64,000 nucleotides of DNA from Prostheceraeus crozeri (GCA_907163375.1 CAJQUW010005701.1:310001-374000); one strand, 5' to 3'. Counted from the stretch's first letter, positions 49,387-61,185 are shown. Notes: generated by a model not told the origin, from the letters alone. Made by a program: numbers and translations.

Positions 49387-52232
49387 TTTATTTATTTTTA
49401 TTGAACGAAACTGTTTACAGTGACATTTTGTCCGAGGACTTCAAGGGCACTTTACATAAAAACGAAAAAAAATTGCCAGAAGATACAAAAAATGCGATCC
49501 ATAGCATGGTGTGGCAGATAGGTCTACATGTAAAGGCAGTAGACACACACACAGACAGAGAAAGGGAGAGAGAGAAAAAAATGATAAATTATGAAAAAGA
49601 GGAACGTAGCAGTTCTGCCTTCAGGGCGGACTTGAAGGTGGAAAGGGATGGAATTGATTTAAGAGAGGAAGGAAGGGAGTTCCAAACCCGTGCGGCAGCT
49701 ACAGGAAACGCACGAGCGCCCACAGTCTTGAGGCGAGAAGAGGGCAGCATAAGGTTCGAGGAGGAAGAGGAGCGCAACGAGCGCCTGGATTCGATGGATG
49801 AGGAAAGTTGAAGATAAGAATTAAGGTAAGGTGGGGCAAGGCCATGAAGGCATTTGAAAACGATCACGGCAAGACGAAAGTTAATACGGTCACGTATTGG
49901 TAGCCATTCGAGGGATAAAAGAGTTGGAGTCACGTGGTCGCGTGCTCGAATGTTTCGGACGAGGCGGCAGGTTGCATTGAGGATGCGTTGAAATTTGGAG
50001 AGGGAGTTGTCGGGAAGGCCATAGAGAATAGTGGAGCAATAATCGAGTCTGGAGTGGATAACAGAAGTGGCAAGAGTCTTGGCCACAGGCTCAGAGATAC
50101 ACCGTCGGATGGACCACAATTGATGGAGGGCACAGAAGCACTTTGTCGTAGTGTCAGATATGGGGTCGCATTGAAAGGCAGGGGTCAATAAGCACACCAA
50201 GATTGCGGAGTTTGCTTGCAGGAGAGATCGTGGTGCAATCAATTACGATAGGGTGGTTTGGGGCTTGGTGACGACGCCTTTGAGAGGTGATCCACATGAT
50301 ATCAGTCTTGCTAGTGTTGAGGAGAAGATGATTTGCGCTCAGCCATTTCCGAACGTCGGAGATGCAGCTTGACATACGGGAAGCGAGGGTGGCGGAGTCA
50401 GATGGATGACAAGATCCAAAAATCTGTAAGTCGTCTGCGTAGATATGGTAGGAGAGACCATATGACTCGATGATTTTGGGAAGGTCAGCAGTGTAAATGA
50501 GGAACAGAAGGGGGCCTAGCACAGAACCTTGAGGGACACCATGTCGAGCCGGAGAAGGGATAGATTGAGAGGTTTCACATTTCACACTGTAAGAACGCTC
50601 AGACAGGAATGAGGTTAGCCAAGATAAGACCTGGCCCTTGATGCCGAAGGAGATTTCCAGACGTTGGAGAAGAATACCATGATGGACCGAATCGAAGGCC
50701 GATGAGAGGTCAAGGAGGGAGAGGAGCACTGCCTTGCCTTGGTCAATCACGGTGAGGATGTCGGATGAGATCTTTAAGAGGGCAGTTTCGGTCGAATGAT
50801 TAGAACGATACGCTGACTGCAGTTGTGGAAAGAGGTCTTCGCAGTTCATGTAGGAACAGATCTGTTTGGCGACCAGCCGTTCAAGGACTTTGGAGAGATG
50901 CAGAGCTTGGAGATGGGTCTGTACGAAGAGACGTCATTTGGATCAGGATTGCCCTTTTTCAAAGTGGGGTTTATAACCGCCTCCTTCCATAAACGCGGGA
51001 CAGAACCAGAAGATAGTGATTGGTTGAACAGATGGTGTAGGAAAGGTGCAACGAGATCGATGTTCAACTTTAGAAACTCAGATGGGAGAGGATCGCGTGC
51101 ATTGTGCTTAGGGGGCAGTTTGATGAGGGCGTTGATGACATCCGTTAATTCGGGGTTGACGAAATTCGGATAAATCACAGCTCGAGGGTACAGTTGAGAA
51201 GGTAGGCGGAGGGGCGTTCGATGTGGCATCGTGGATGGATCTGACCTTGTCTAGGGTGTGCTGATGAAAGGCTAAGGCTGAGATGTTAGAGTTAGGGTTG
51301 CACCGGCTGCGTCCCATGAGGGCGTTAATTGATGTCCAGGCCAGTCGAGGATTTTTCTTCTCTGAGTCGATTTTGGCCTTCCAGAAATCCTCGCGCTTCT
51401 GGCGAGTGAGCTGTTTGTACTGCCGTCTACACAGTTTCAACTCCGATAGCATGGTAGCAGCAGACTCAGCATCGACACGTTTGATGTGACGTTCAAGTCG
51501 ACGTACTTGCTGTTTTGAAATTTTGCACTCTTGATCAAACCAGGGATCAGATGGTCGGATCCTACAGCGTACTGTCTTCGAGGGTGCAACAGTATTCAGC
51601 ACAGACACTAGTTCGTTGCTGATCAGTTCAGCTAGCTCGTCGATGTTGGATGCACATGACGGATGAACACAGATTGCGGAGTTGGCGATGAATGTTCGAA
51701 GGTCAAGGGTGTTAAGGAACCGCCACGGGCGAGTTGTGATCGTGCGATAAATAGGGGGTGGGCGAGGTAAGGATGAGTGCCAAACTACGAGACGGTGATC
51801 GGAGAGACCGCAATCATGGATGTCAGTAGGAGGGGTAGGGAAGTCAGCTCTCGAGACAACAAGGTCAACTGTACCGCCACGGTCATGAGTCGGACCTCGA
51901 ACATGACAGACTAGGCCGTAGGCACTGAGTAGCTGTAGGAGAGAAGTAGCATGATGATCACTGTCATTTTCGACGTGAATATTGAGGTCACCGGCGATGA
52001 AAAGTGGCTCGTTAGGGGTAATGAAGATATCAATGATGTTAGAGAGTTCAGTGAAGAATAGCGTGGACACTGGGCCGGTTCTGGAGATCTGAATGACAAT
52101 AGCAGATACAGAACGAGATGTAATTCGGAAGGCGAGGCATTCGAAGGTCGAAGGGTTGGGGAAGGTCAGTCGGTTCATCTTCACATTGGGAGCAGCAATC
52201 GTGACTACGCCACCATGATTTGTGAGGAGGGA
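49387..52232 (-). mobile_element. L2/CR1-like LINE, 5'-truncated, inserted in the tandem array
   Basis: Read from 52232 down. The frame opens inside the endonuclease (LTNHGGVVTIAAPNVKMNRL), with IAGDLNIHV, GGTVDLVVSR and CGLSDHRLVV at 51108-52184. The reverse transcriptase follows: SSYRPISKL, QSAYRSNHSTETALLKI, LLSLLDLSSAFDSVHHGIL (motif A), HGVPQGSVLGPLLFLIYTAD (motif B) and HIYADDLQIF (motif C) at 50154-51229. A complete C-terminal domain ends at 49589 (ARVWNSLPSSLKSIPSLST). About three frame changes break it, so it is relatively young. The 3' end is an AATAAAAATAAATAAA-type tail at 49387. 5' truncation and an A-rich tail fit target-primed insertion. Confidence 0.88.
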
Positions 52233-54240
52233 TTTGGTGTTAGAGATCGTAGAAAGTCGTGCAATATCTCATTTGAAAGCTCAAAGTGAGAAAAATGCAG
52301 TGGAAAGCTCGGTTTGGTCCACTTTTCCTGGGTTTAGGGACGAAAATTGCGGGAAAACGTCTGAGTTGGAAAAGGGCGGGTTTTGGATGTTTTGGGATGG
52401 GAAAAGTCGTTTTTCGTCATGAAGGAGTGCTCGGATGGGAAAATGGAGTGCAAATTCGGAATCTACGTGACATTTTGGGTCTAGGAACTTCTTTCCAGCA
52501 AAATCGGAGAGAAAAAGTTCCGACCCCCCCTGTCAAACTTTCAACTTTGGTGTTAGAGATCGTAGACAGTCGTGCAATAGGTCATTTGAAAGCTAAGAGT
52601 GAGAAAAATGCAGTGGAAAGCTCAGTTTGGTCCTATTTTTCTGGGTTTAGGGAGGAAAATGGCAGGAAAACGTCAGAGTTGGAAAAGTCCGGTGTTGGAT
52701 GTTTTGGGATGAGAAAAGTCGTTTTTCGACATGAAGGAGTGCTCGGATGGGAAAATGGAGTGCAAATTCGGAATCTACGTGACATTTTGGGTCTAGGAAC
52801 TTCTTTCCAGCAAAATCGGAGAGAAAAAGTTCCGACCCCCCCTGTCAAACTTTCAACTTTGGTGTTAGAGATCGTAGAAAGTCGTGCAATAGCTCATTTG
52901 AAAGCTCAAAGTGAGAAAAATGCAGTGGAAAGCTCGGTTTGGTCCACTTTTCCTGGGTTTAGGGACGAAAATGGCGGGAAAACGTCCGAGTTGGAAAAGT
53001 CCGGTGTTGGATGTTTTGCGATGAGAAAAGTCGTTTTTCGACATGAAGGAGGTCTCGGATGGGAAAATGGAGTGCAAATTCGGAATCTACGTGACATTTT
53101 GAATCTAGGAACTTCTTTCCAGCAAAATCGGAGAGAAAAAGTTCTGACCCCCCCCCTGTCAAACTTCCAACTTTGGTGTTAGAGATCGTAGACAGTCGTG
53201 CAATAGGTCATTTGAAAGCTAAGAGTGAGAAAAATGCAGTGGAAAGCTCAGTTTGGTCCTATTTTTCTGGGTTTAGGGAGGAAAATGGCAGGAAAACGTC
53301 AGAGTTGGAAAAGTCCGGTGTTGGATGTTTTGGGATGAGAAAAGTCGTTTTTCGACATGAAGGAGTGCTCGGATGGGAAAATGGAGTGCAAATTCGGAAT
53401 CTACGTGACATTTTGAATCTAGGAACTTCTTTCCAGCAAAATTGGAGAGAAAAAGTTCCGACCCCCCCCCCTGTCAAACTTTCAACTTTGGTGTCAGAGA
53501 TCGTACAAAGTCGTGTGATAGCTCATTTGAAAGCTAAGAGTGAGAGAAAAATGCAGTGGAAAACTCAGTTTGGTCCACTTTTCCTGGTTTTAGGGAGGAA
53601 AATGGCAGGAAAACGTCAGAGTTGGAAAAGTCCGGTGTTGGATGTTTTGGGATGAGAAAAGTCGTTTTTCGACATGAAGGAGGTCTCGGATGGGAAAATT
53701 GAGTGCAAATTCGGAATTTTTGGTCAATTTTTGGTTAGGATGGATGTTTCCAGCGACATCGGAGAGGAAAGGTTTGAGGACGTCCTCCCACCTCAGACTT
53801 CCAACTTTGGTTGTAGGGATCGTAGAAAGTCGTGCAATAGCTTATTTGAAAGCTAAGAATGAGACAAAATCAGAGGAAAACACGGCTTGTTCCTATCTGC
53901 CTTCCTTTCGAGGTGAGACGTCATTGAAAATTTTGGACATTGGCGAAAAAACGACAGTTAGAATTTTTATGAAAATCGCTCTAGCGGGTGAACCAAGCCT
54001 CGGACGGGAAAACAGAGACCAGATTTGGAATCAGCGTCAAATTCTGCATCGGCATGGTAAATTTGAAAGCCATCGGAGGGAAAAATCTTTTCAGCATTTT
54101 TCCGAAATACGAGTTAGAATTTTACGATAGCTGTGGGCTGTAGAGCCAAAACGAAGCATCGGATGGGAAAACGGAGGGCAGATTCGGATTCAGCGTCAAA
54201 TTCTACATGAAAATGGCGAATTTCCAGCTCAATCGGAGCA
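52233..54240 (+). repeat. 313-bp tandem repeat array, right part
   Basis: The motif TTGGTGTTAGAGATCGTAG starts units at 52234, 52547, 52859, 53173 and 53488, with a changed form at 53807. Spacings are 313, 312, 314, 315 and 319 bp. Units are highly alike up to about 53700 and then diverge. Length varies mainly in a cytidine run (7-12 C). Units stay open over long stretches on the plus strand (52286-53182, 53173-53655), but these frames simply translate the repeat and are not genes. Confidence 0.93.
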
Positions 54241-56149
54241 CTAGAACGGGAGATAGACGGGTTTAAAGTTTTTGGATGATGGGTATTACGTCATCAGCTG
54301 ATCGCCACAAACTATTTAAGTGGAAACTCTGCTTGTGGAAATCAGTTCTCCTCCCGACTGGGTTGGGGTAGGTGAACTCCGGAGCTCCGATGATAGCATT
54401 GGCAACCTGAAAAGCCGGGTTTCTGTAAGAAACCGACTTAGAAAATTTCATTGCTGAACTCAGCTAAGGCGTCAGACTTAAGAGGTTCGCCAGGAGATGG
54501 CCTTCGTCTCCAGGCCATAAAAGACTCCAAAACTGTAAAGGCTTGTAACTTTGCTTCTACAAGTCCGTTTGACTTGATTCAAAAATGGTTCGGTCGCTAT
54601 TGACCTGCCCTAAGTGATAGACTACATATAAAATTTCATAAGTAGTGCTAAAAAGTTAAAAAATTTAAATTCACTAGTTTTGGAGGTTTTCTGGGGTTTT
54701 CGACCCTGCTGAAGTCAATGAAAGCATTTTTAATGATGTCTGAGCCAGTCTTCTCATGTCTTACCATGATAGAAGCGGCTTTTCATTGACAGCGAGCAAG
54801 ACACGGAGAGTTTTGCTGTAATATTCCACTGACAGGGTGTTCCTTCGGGACGGCGGACGATGCCGTAGTGATAAGTGTGGCAAGGGAGTGTGTCATATTT
54901 TAGACCGAAACCGCGGGGGCAACTCATGTCTCATGTTGGGCATTTGACACAGTTCTCAACGTAGCACTTTGAACGCCAATCGGTTGAGTCTTAGCTATCT
55001 TGTCATGGGTGGCCTCTAAACATCTCCATTGCAAAACGCTGGTGAATCACGGCTTGTTATCCCTCTCTACGGCTTGCTATGAAGCTGATCAAAGCAACGA
55101 GTTGCTTCCTCTTACCAACTCCACTGGTTAAATATTAGGTAGTACTAGTTTCCCTACTATACGATTTCACCTATTTTTCAAACTCAAATTTGACCCACTT
55201 CTGGGTCGAAAAAGTGGGTTGAACTTAACTTTTTTAAATAGAGGATATTGAATACTTTACGCTCCAGGTATTTGTATATTCATAGCGTTGACGAGAAACT
55301 TTATCATGTTGACAGGACTCCGTCAAAGAAGCCATAATTTCGAAAACTTGCATTAAATTCGAAACTCAGAAAGTGTACACTTTTGCAAATTAAGAGAATT
55401 GTTTACTGTGACATTTTTTAAACATTAAAGTTTGATCATGGTGTTTATTCGTGAGCGTCGCTGAGAAAGTGTATTAGTTTATGCAAATATAGCTCCTGAA
55501 TTTTTCACGATTTTTTTGAAATTTCAATTTTTTTCACTTTTTTCAAATTTTTTTGCTATGTTTGATCGACTACTGCTGTGTTCTCGGTGCAAAAAAGTAA
55601 CATCTGCAACTTGAAACCTGTAGAGATGGACATTCTTGAGCGAGTACAAAAAGAATTTTTCTCAAACTCGTGACGAGATCTGAGTGAGAGGTCTTTAAAA
55701 AACAGTAATTTTTTCAAATTTTTAGCTTATGGTTAAAAAATCTGAATTTTAAATGCCAAAAAAGTGACTTTCCACTCAAAATTTTTCCAAAAAACTTTGG
55801 ATTCTCTCTAGATAAACCCAAATGGATAAAATATGTGAATTTGAAGTAAATTTGAAGACATCAGCCACAGGCCATTTGGTGATTTGACGTGGAATGACCC
55901 AAGTGTTAAACTTGTCCAACACACATCTTCTAAGGTCTAACTGCCATGAAATCATCATGTTTAAAGTTTTAAAGCCCCTATGATAAATAGCAAGGATCTT
56001 TTACATGTTGTGAAATATAGACGTGTGTAGAGAGAGGTTTTGACCTGAAGTCATGAATATATTTCTTCACTACCCCTTAAATGGAAATGGTAAGGGTGGT
56101 GGAAGAATCATCAGAGCAACATGTTCTGTGGTAATGCAGGCAATGACAG
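54241..56149. other. Non-coding tract between the array and the two-gene region
   Basis: No open frame of note. 54300-55140 is GC-richer, holds a good core-promoter arrangement at its left end, and a GGGACGGCGGACG stretch near 54855. From 55150 on it is AT-rich with many poly-T/poly-A runs. Nothing coding is supported. Confidence 0.4.
54313..54350 (+). promoter_or_regulatory. Candidate core promoter (TATA plus initiator)
   Basis: TATTTAAG at 54313-54320 is followed by TCAGTT at 54342-54347, with the initiator A 31 bases from the first T. This is the usual TATA-to-start spacing, and TCAGT is the arthropod-type initiator. A GC-richer leader follows. No gene is seen directly downstream; it could start a transcript reaching 57.8 kb or belong to an unrecognised element. 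Confidence 0.35.
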
Positions 56150-56940
56150 TCACGGTTGGACTTAGAGATTTAGCGTTTTATACGAGTATAACATACATCA
56201 ATGATAACTGTTGTTGTAGAGTGCACACATGCATTTACTAACTTAGCCATTGGTGAATGACATAGCTAAATTGCTAAAGTCCATCATCTAAGGGGTAGGG
56301 TTACCTACCGTTGGATTTATGGACTTAGGGATTTGGATAACACAAATGAACGATCTATTTTAGTGTAGAATGCGTGATGCATATGTTCGCTTTATAAAAT
56401 GACTTTGAAGGCAAGACTTAATTTTCATGGTGAAAAGACAGATTTCATATCGTTGATGAGAGATAGTTACATACTCATTATGTTATACACTTTACATTTG
56501 ATGTGGTCAGCTGAAAGGTGATTGATGCATGTTCAACAGAAGAGTTGTACGTAACTTAGTGATTGGAATCATAAGTGTGTAAAGAGTTCATGAGGAAAAT
56601 ATATAATAGTCAACGCAAGAAAGTTTCTTGTTATCCAAGCTAGGAATATATGAACCTCATTCATCAGTCAGTGTTGTATTTTAAAAGTCGTATGCTGACA
56701 GAGACATAAGTTTACTAAATTATACAGCAAAACTCCTAAATCCATAGGATAGGTGTCCCTGTGTTGAGATTTAAGGATTTAGCGTTTTAAAAGTGTAAGT
56801 TACATAGATAAATCACTAAGTCCATAGCATAGTCAAGCCTATGACAAGACTTGGCGTTTTATATGATCCATGTTAGTAATATCTGTTCGTGTAGAATGTG
56901 ACTCAATGCGTATAGTCAGATAATGTATCATCAATTTCAT
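56150..56940 (+). repeat. Left repeat arm: diverged modules upstream of the coiled-coil gene
   Basis: Several diverged modules share GATTTAGCGTTTTATA-like and AAATCCATAGGATAG-like blocks (near 56165, 56325, 56780 and 56850) and a GTGTAGAATG-TG block (56363 and 56894). The 56280-56420 module has an inverted counterpart at about 62960-63110. No coding frame. Confidence 0.6.
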
Positions 56941-57004
56941 TCACTTGGTTAGATGATGAAGAAAGTGTGAGATAGAAGTGAAAGCGATCTCATAAAGTTT
57001 AGAA

Positions 57005-57530
57005 CACATAGTAGTAACATTGTAGGAATAAGTAAAGTGAAAGTTATGTCGTATGAAATGAGTGATACAAGACTAGCTCACATTGAACTGAATTGTTAGT
57101 GTAACAAAAAGCTGTGTGGGTTTCAATAACATATCATGTACATGCTGTGTCGTTTTCTTTTCACATAAAGTTGGACTTCAAACAGAGTGGATTGACTTAG
57201 TAATAAAGTTACAACCACTTCACTGTTTGTAAAGTTTGGAATAATATCAGAATCATTTCAGTGTTTGCAAGATAGGCGAAGTATAAAATAAAGTCGTGGC
57301 CATGTCACTGTTTGTAAGTTAGGAATTTTGTCAGAATCATTTCAGTGTTAGTAAGATAGGTAAAGTATAAAATAGTGTCACAAGCATTTCACTGTTTGTA
57401 ACGTTAGAAATGAAGTTGATGTTTGTAAAGTTTGAAGTCATGCTAGAATCCTTTCAGTATTTGTAAGATAGGGAACGTATAAAATAATGTTAGAATCCTT
57501 TCAGCATTTGTAACGTTAGAAATAAAGTTG
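57005..57530 (+). repeat. Repeat modules with TATA and initiator-like motifs, left
   Basis: 57005-57240 is a direct copy, about 80-85% alike by eye, of sequence at 59507-59635 and 60305-60450. The following modules contain TATAAAA at 57282, 57366 and 57478. In each, the A of a TCA initiator-like motif (TCACTG, TCACTG, TCAGCA) lies exactly 25 bases beyond the first T. The last module is about 60-100 bp upstream of the probable first exon of the coiled-coil gene, so it may be its promoter and the others spare copies. Confidence 0.55.
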
Positions 57531-57828
57531 ATGTGGGAGAGAGAAGTTGTTGAAGAGAGAAGTATGTAAGGCGCTTCTCCTCACCTAATTTCACTCCTGT
57601 TTCCTCCTTTCAACGGTGAGTCGTCTGACGTTTGCTATCAAACGTTCTAAGTTACAGATTTAAAGTCAGATCTTACAGGTATCATTGATACACTTTCTAG
57701 CACTAGGGTTTTAAGGTTAGGATATTCATTGTCTGTCCTATGCCATTTATTACGAACATGCTTCTGATAAACAGTGCTTTCTTGAGAGAACTGTAGTAAA
57801 TAACTGACTTTTATCTTCCAGTTTCAAC

Positions 57829-58200
57829 ATGGTTTTATCAAAGTCTTCGCGCTACAGCGTCACAAGATGTTCATGCGATAAAGTATACAGAGGGACCGAA
57901 TACAAAAAGCACTTCAGACAGGTGGAACACATTGGGGAGCATAAGAAGGTCTTTGAAATAAAGACATGTGTCCATCATGCTGTGGAAGCAGACTCTGACT
58001 TTGTGGAATTTAGGAAACGGCATGACCAGTGTCCTAGTGCGTCTATTTCTAACTGCCACTTCAAAAAGTGGTTTGATGACTTGTATAGACGAAGGCAGGA
58101 GGAGAGGGCGGCTGTAAGACACATTGTCGACTTGGATGATGATGGGAGCAATCATTTCCTCAGCGATACAAGCAGCAGTGAGGAGGAAGGGGAAGTACAG
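57829..58200 (+). CDS. Gene A coding exon 1
   Basis: The ATG at 57829 lies seven bases after a good acceptor (TTATCTTCCAG, ending 57821). The exon ends GAAGTACAG|GTGAGA in phase 0. It encodes the Cys/His-rich head and the acidic SUMO-interaction-like segment. If the next intron is retained, the frame stays open and ends at TAG 58297-58299, giving a 156-residue form with a repeated SEHV/SEHA tail. Confidence 0.6.
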
Positions 58201-59087
58201 GTGAGAGCCGTTTTCATGAGTGGTAAACAGGAATCTGAACATGTATCTGAGCACGCATCTGAACATGTAGAGGAGCCACTTAACACTTCTACGCCATAGA
58301 AAGGCGGTATACGCGAAAAAACAAGAGCTCTAGATAGAGATGAGTTGAAGGCGAAGGCATCACAGCAAGCCCATTACATGCTGCTCAAAGATCGCTATGA
58401 GGCCGTGAATAGACAAAATAAAGAGATGGTGCAGGACATAGCCAAACTAGACATTAAAGTGGGAACGGTGAAAGTCTTACAGGAGGAAGTATTACAGCTG
58501 CAGAAGAGAGAGGAAACATTAATGAAAGAGAGGCGGGAATGGAAGGAGAAGGAGATGGCTTATGAGGAGGTAGTGTCCGAGTTGAATCATCAGAGGCAGG
58601 AGGTTACCAGACTTGGTGTGATAGAGAGGAACTGTCAAGGGATGAGAGAAGAAAATCATGATCTGAAGAGGAGACTTAGTCAGGCTGAAGACATCAACAA
58701 GGAAATGAAGAGAAGACAAGTAGAGGTACACCTGCCAATCTACAGAAACCAAGTATGTGACGTGCCTACTGTTACAGACGATTTAAACACCACGCAGGAG
58801 TGCTACGAGGGAGGTGGGGTCACCTGCATTCATATCAGTATGGAGGTAGACGGTCGACTGTGTGATTTTTCAGTGAGAAAAGTGAAGAGGAAAATTCCTA
58901 GTAAGTTACTCGAACGTCATTGCCTCTCAATCAACTGTAACACCTTTTTTCTTTCTTACAGAGATCTTCGAGCAAAAGTAGAGAGGAGCCGGAGAACGCC
59001 ACAGACAGCCTTCATGAGGCTAGTGAATGTCCCAAACAGCCTTTATGGCTACCCATAATGAGGCCAGAAAGTGTTTTCACTTTCTGA
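57829..59087 (+). CDS. Unknown gene A: Cys/His-rich, acidic, coiled-coil protein (three coding exons)
   Basis: I do not recognise this protein. My model (57829-58200, 58300-58872, 58962-59087) gives 356 residues. The head holds CSC at 14-16, histidines at 28, 34 and 37, then further Cys/His pairs to residue 77, possibly a C2H2-like metal site. An acidic segment at 96-122 contains IVDLDDD, a typical SUMO-interaction motif, followed by SDTSSSEEEGE (casein kinase 2-like). Residues about 150-264 form a long charged coiled coil, and the tail is Ser/Glu-rich. A 5' intron (57616-57821, CAACG|GTGAGT to CTTCCAG) precedes the ATG. Introns are short (99 and 89 bp). A second donor at 58901 would give a shorter tail. 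An ATTAAA lies at 59278. Role unknown; a nuclear, SUMO-linked adaptor is only a guess. Confidence 0.6.
58300..58872 (+). CDS. Gene A coding exon 2 (coiled coil)
   Basis: It begins after CGCCATAG and continues the frame (KGGIREKTRALDRDELKAKA). It encodes the coiled coil and then VTCIHISMEVDGRLCDFS. The donor TCA|GTGAGA at 58873 matches the first intron's donor and is in phase 0. Confidence 0.58.
58962..59087 (+). CDS. Gene A coding exon 3 (tail)
   Basis: It follows a strong pyrimidine tract and TTCTTACAG (ending 58961). In phase 0 it reads RSSSKSREEPENATDSLHEA, then SECPKQPLWLPIM and ends VFTF with TGA at 59085. The Ser/Glu character matches the rest of the protein, which favours donor 58873 over 58901; the latter would stop after six residues. 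Confidence 0.5.
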   Translation, partial: RSSSKSREEPENATDSLHEASECPKQPLWLPIMRPESVFTF

Positions 59088-59506
59088 CGGTTCCAAGCCC
59101 GTTGAACTCAGAGGATGGGTTGAAAATTGATGAAAGGGATGAAAGGATGGCCACTCACACGCCAAACGTATACAGAAATCAAATTTCTATCTTCATTAGT
59201 TTGCAATCTCTCTTCACAGTGTGATGATTTTGAAACACTCATCTTCAGCGAGCTAATAATGAATAATCAAAGTCTCCATTAAACTAGAGTTCTGAAGTAA
59301 CTCATACGTTACTAGACATGAAGGCATCAAATGTTACTCGTGTAAATTGAAATGAACAACTGAAGCATATTAGGTTCTCATAACCTTCTCACACCTGAGT
59401 AACAGGAATTTACAGGTCTGAGTCATGCACGTGAATGCGATACAATTCACAACAATCATTGCACAGTGATTAGAGTGTTAGAATACATGGTAGGGATTGT
59501 GTTGAG

Positions 59507-60960
59507 ACCACTGCAGTAACATTGTGGGAATAATTAAAGTGAAAAGTTGTGTTACATGAAATGAGTGATGCAAGATTAGCTGACATTGAAATGAATTGCT
59601 AGTGTAACAAACAAGCTATGTGGGATTCAGCATATGTTTGAAGACAAGCGCTGTTAAAGGGTTTTGAGATGATGTAAATTTTATCACATCATGTTCATGG
59701 ATATAACAGAATGAATGTTTCTACTGGTTGAGTGTATGAGATAGAACCCATAACATAGTTGTATGTAAATTATAGGTTCATATTCGATGAAAGCAAAGAT
59801 TGAGATTGCAAAGTTTAATGAATAGGTAGTGTAATTAACTGTTTGAATCAGTGACATAGTTAAAAGAAACAGCAATACCATATCGAGACATAAACATATA
59901 GCATCAGGACGTTTGGTTTATTCATGTAAAAGTTAAATAGAAGCAACTTGTTGATGCAGCATGACATCATGAGTGCGAAAGCAGGAATAACATGCTATGA
60001 CTGGAGCATCCGTTGAAATTGATCGTATGTCAACTGTACATGAAAAGCTATTTCCAAAAGCTTGACATGGACACATTAAGAGTTAAGTCACTGCAAGCCT
60101 TCATATTGATGAGCATGTAGTCACACATGATAGAAAAATTACTAATGTCATAAATGTGGGAATCAGTGCATGTTTAGAGTCAGGTACTAATAGTTGTTTC
60201 ATGATAGTATTTGATATCGAAGATTTAATGTAATGTATCGCATGTCAATAGATTTCAGGTGTAATAGAATAAATGTCGTTGCAGGTTTTTAGTGTATAGG
60301 ATAGAACACATGAAATGAATTGGTAGTATAACAAAAAAGCTGTGTGGGTTTCAATAACATCATGTACATGCTGTGTCGTTTTCTTGTCGTCTCAATAGAG
60401 TGGATTGACTTAGTAATAAAGTTACAACCATTTTACTGTTTGTAAAGTTAGAAATGTGGTTGACGTTTGTAAAGTTAGAAATAAAGTTGATGATTGTGAA
60501 GTTAGAAATAAAGCTATAACCATGTCGCTGTTTGTAAGATAGGTGAAATATAAATGAAGTCATATTCACTTCACTGTTTGTAAAGTTAGAAATGTGGTTG
60601 ACGTTTGTAAAGTTAGAAATAAAGTTGATGATTGTGAAGTTAGAAATAAAGTTATAACCATGTCGCTGTTTGTAAGATAGGTGAAATATAAATGAAGTCA
60701 GATTCACTTCACTGTTTGTAAAGTTAAAAATATAGTTGACGTTTGTAAAGCCAGAAATAAAGTTGATGATTGTGAAGTTAGAAATAAAGTTATAACCATG
60801 TCGCTGTTCGTAAGATACGTGAAATATAAATGAAGTCAGATTCACTTCACTGTTTGCAAAGTTAAAAATAAAGTTGATGTTTGTCAAGTTTGAAATCGTG
60901 TTAGAATCCTTTCAGTGTTTGTAAAGTTAGAGATAATAGGTTTAATAAGTACGTTAGAGA
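59507..60960 (+). repeat. Central repeat tract with a 138-bp tandem array
   Basis: 59507-59635 and 60305-60450 are direct copies of the module at 57005-57240. From about 60435 to 60870 a 138-bp unit repeats (ACTGTTTG at 60435, 60573, 60711 and 60849), itself built of shorter TTTGTAAAGTTAGAAATAAA pieces. TATAAAT at 60549, 60687 and 60825 is in each case followed by a TCACTG whose A lies 24 bases on. A minus-strand open frame at 60360-60887 is only the translation of this array. 59090-59500 shows nothing else. Confidence 0.75.
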
Positions 60961-61169
60961 GTTGACTGTACTGAGATCTAAGGATGTGTTGCTCACATTA
61001 GAATTCAAGTGATTGAATGTCATCTTAATGAAGTTAGAAATGTGTTTGTGGCTGCAAGTGGTGCAAGTTTGGCTTCCCTTCATTCCATTCATCATTTATC
61101 CTTCCCCACTCCATTCCATATCCGAAGATATGTGGCGGGCTTGGGACCGCTTTAGCTGCATTAGAAGGA

Positions 61170-61185
61170 AGTTCTTATAAGAACT
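61170..61185. repeat. 16-bp perfect palindrome AGTTCTTATAAGAACT
   Basis: The palindrome lies about 160 bases beyond the end of gene B. A near copy, AGTTCTTAAAAGAACT, is at 63819-63834. The flanks show weak similarity too (GCATTCACG and TTCATTCTCG about ten bases on), so they seem to be diverged copies of one module. It could be a protein-binding site or a hairpin in RNA. Confidence 0.5.

Noticed and set aside
52286-53182. A 298-codon plus-strand open frame
   Set aside because: It only translates three units of the 313-bp tandem array; the protein repeats with the DNA and units vary by indels in the cytidine run.
54356-54990. Resemblance to ribosomal RNA: GTAGGTGAAC with CGGA at 54370 (18S 3' end) and CTTTGAACGC at 54968 (5.8S)
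   Set aside because: The matches are 9-10 bases each, and the sequence between and around them does not follow 18S, 5.8S or 28S. Chance is likely.
60360-60887. A 175-codon minus-strand frame rich in Asn, Phe and Ile
   Set aside because: It is the translation of the 138-bp AT-rich tandem array, whose period is a multiple of three; there is no start context or family resemblance.
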